From contig NZ_JABAID010000021.1 in assembly GCF_012641335.1 (NCBI RefSeq), positions 1 to 61,549 of the forward strand: DNA of 61,549 nt, read 5' to 3'. Every line of letters begins with the position of its first letter. The first letter of the stretch is position 1. Source of the DNA: Novosphingobium sp. ERN07 (GTDB lineage Bacteria; Pseudomonadota; Alphaproteobacteria; Sphingomonadales; Sphingomonadaceae). The position numbers were made by a program, and so were the translations under genes. The notes under the pieces were generated by a model, which was not told the DNA's origin, did no database searches, and saw only the letters and a program-made list of their open reading frames with translations. Positions 61,174 to 61,549 of the stretch are shown here, in pieces.

Positions 61174-61549
61174 GGCTCAAAGCTGCTTTTTGGAGGCAGA
61201 TTTGAGCCGAGGCGATCTGAATGAAGCAGAATGGCGCGTTCTAACGAGCTTGCTACCCATCGAGCCTGAAAACCGTGGTCGAGGACGTCGGCCCGAGTAC
61301 AACCGCTCGATCATCAATGGCATACTCTGGCGGCTCCGTTGCGGCGCCCCGTGGCGCGACGTGCCGCCCAAGTATGGCAGTTGGAACACCATTTATCGCC
61401 GGTTCCGGCGATGGAGTGAAGCCAGCGTCTGGGAGACCGTCGCCGTGACACTGGCCGAGATCATGGCGGACAGTGGCCACTATAGCATCGACAGCACCAC
61501 AGTCCGCGCCCACGTCTCGGCAGCTGGCGGAAAAGGGGGACTCATCGAC
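61174..61549 (+). mobile_element. IS5-family insertion sequence, left part (partial)
   Basis: The window ends inside an IS5-family (IS427-group-like) element. The transposase start is preceded by the inverted repeat GGCTCAAA...TTTGAGCC. The true outer end of the element was not found by eye and may lie a few tens of bases further left, so the boundary at 61174 is the repeat, not a proven terminus. Confidence 0.75.
61202..61549 (+). CDS. IS5-family transposase, N-terminal part
   Basis: About 116 residues before the window edge. The start is TTG 61202 (LSRGDLNEAEWRVLTSLLP), then the DUF4096-type domain with NGILWRLRCGAPWRDVPPKY and WNTIYRRFRRW. The first catalytic Asp is in SIDSTTVRAHVSAAGGKGG. 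In this group the enzyme is often split into two frames. The TTG and the GGAG ribosome site sit in a hairpin. Confidence 0.88.
   Translation, partial: MSRGDLNEAEWRVLTSLLPIEPENRGRGRRPEYNRSIINGILWRLRCGAPWRDVPPKYGSWNTIYRRFRRWSEASVWETVAVTLAEIMADSGHYSIDSTTVRAHVSAAGGKGGLID

Overview
The window looks like chromosome from a sphingomonad alphaproteobacterium (Novosphingobium/Sphingobium-like). The evidence is high-GC codon use, an ALAS-type hemA, a crtY-crtI-crtB carotenoid operon, the carboxynorspermidine polyamine route, a MutL carrying its own endonuclease motif, and a TPP-riboswitch-controlled thiC. Genus is an inference from gene content; no rRNA is present. The window starts inside an IS3-family element and ends inside an IS5-family element. 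Between them it is mostly ordinary housekeeping chromosome with one AT-shifted accessory patch.

Layout. 1-750: an IS3 end abutting an ABM-domain monooxygenase gene, then two identical tRNA-Lys(CTT) genes. 820-6582 (minus): the rod-shape operon mreB-mreC-mreD-mrdA-rodA, divergent from mutL and a small lipoprotein gene. 9074-9840: gene-poor DNA ending in a CRP/FNR-like palindrome. 9841-11757: an accessory patch with a membrane-anchored LuxR-type regulator, an AT-rich membrane protein, a winged-helix regulator and a coupled single-span protein. 11772-14840 (minus): a degenerate uracil-DNA-glycosylase-like gene, a lytic transglycosylase and moaB. 14951-23142 (plus): ETF-QO, ispE, an N-formylglutamate amidohydrolase, ilvD, a lipoprotein, NAD(P)HX repair and an RNA methyltransferase.

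23204-27119 (minus): a threonine dehydratase, the betaine-lipid pair btaA-btaB and two MAPEG paralogues. 27198-32654 (plus): polyamine genes (carboxynorspermidine synthase, nspC, an ornithine-decarboxylase-like gene) with a Cys-rich secreted protein and a beta-lactamase-fold hydrolase between them. 32724-36673 (minus): nitroreductase, hemA, a membrane-anchored metallo-beta-lactamase-fold protein and murI. 36746-41133 (plus): plsY-dprA-topA. 41144-46190 (minus): a GT-C glycosyltransferase, then lepB-rnc-era and an SGNH hydrolase. 46346-49316 (plus): pgi and glutathione reductase. 49400-55318 (minus): a Tat-lipoprotein molybdopterin enzyme with its cytochrome b, then crtY-crtI-LOG-crtB. 55413-60085 (plus): a UPF0314 protein, a flavin monooxygenase, thiC and a small membrane protein. 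60141-61101 (minus): two unrecognised genes. 61174-end: the IS5-family element.

The most unusual signals are at the RNA level. The Shine-Dalgarno sequences of gor and of one MAPEG gene lie inside strong hairpins just before the start codon. The IS5 transposase start also lies in a hairpin. rnc seems to lack any standard start codon at the right place and may use CTG. Beyond these, the 9841-11757 patch (membrane-tethered regulator plus coupled small membrane protein) is the best candidate for an undescribed system, but its function cannot be read from sequence alone. No CRISPR array or complete prophage is visible.
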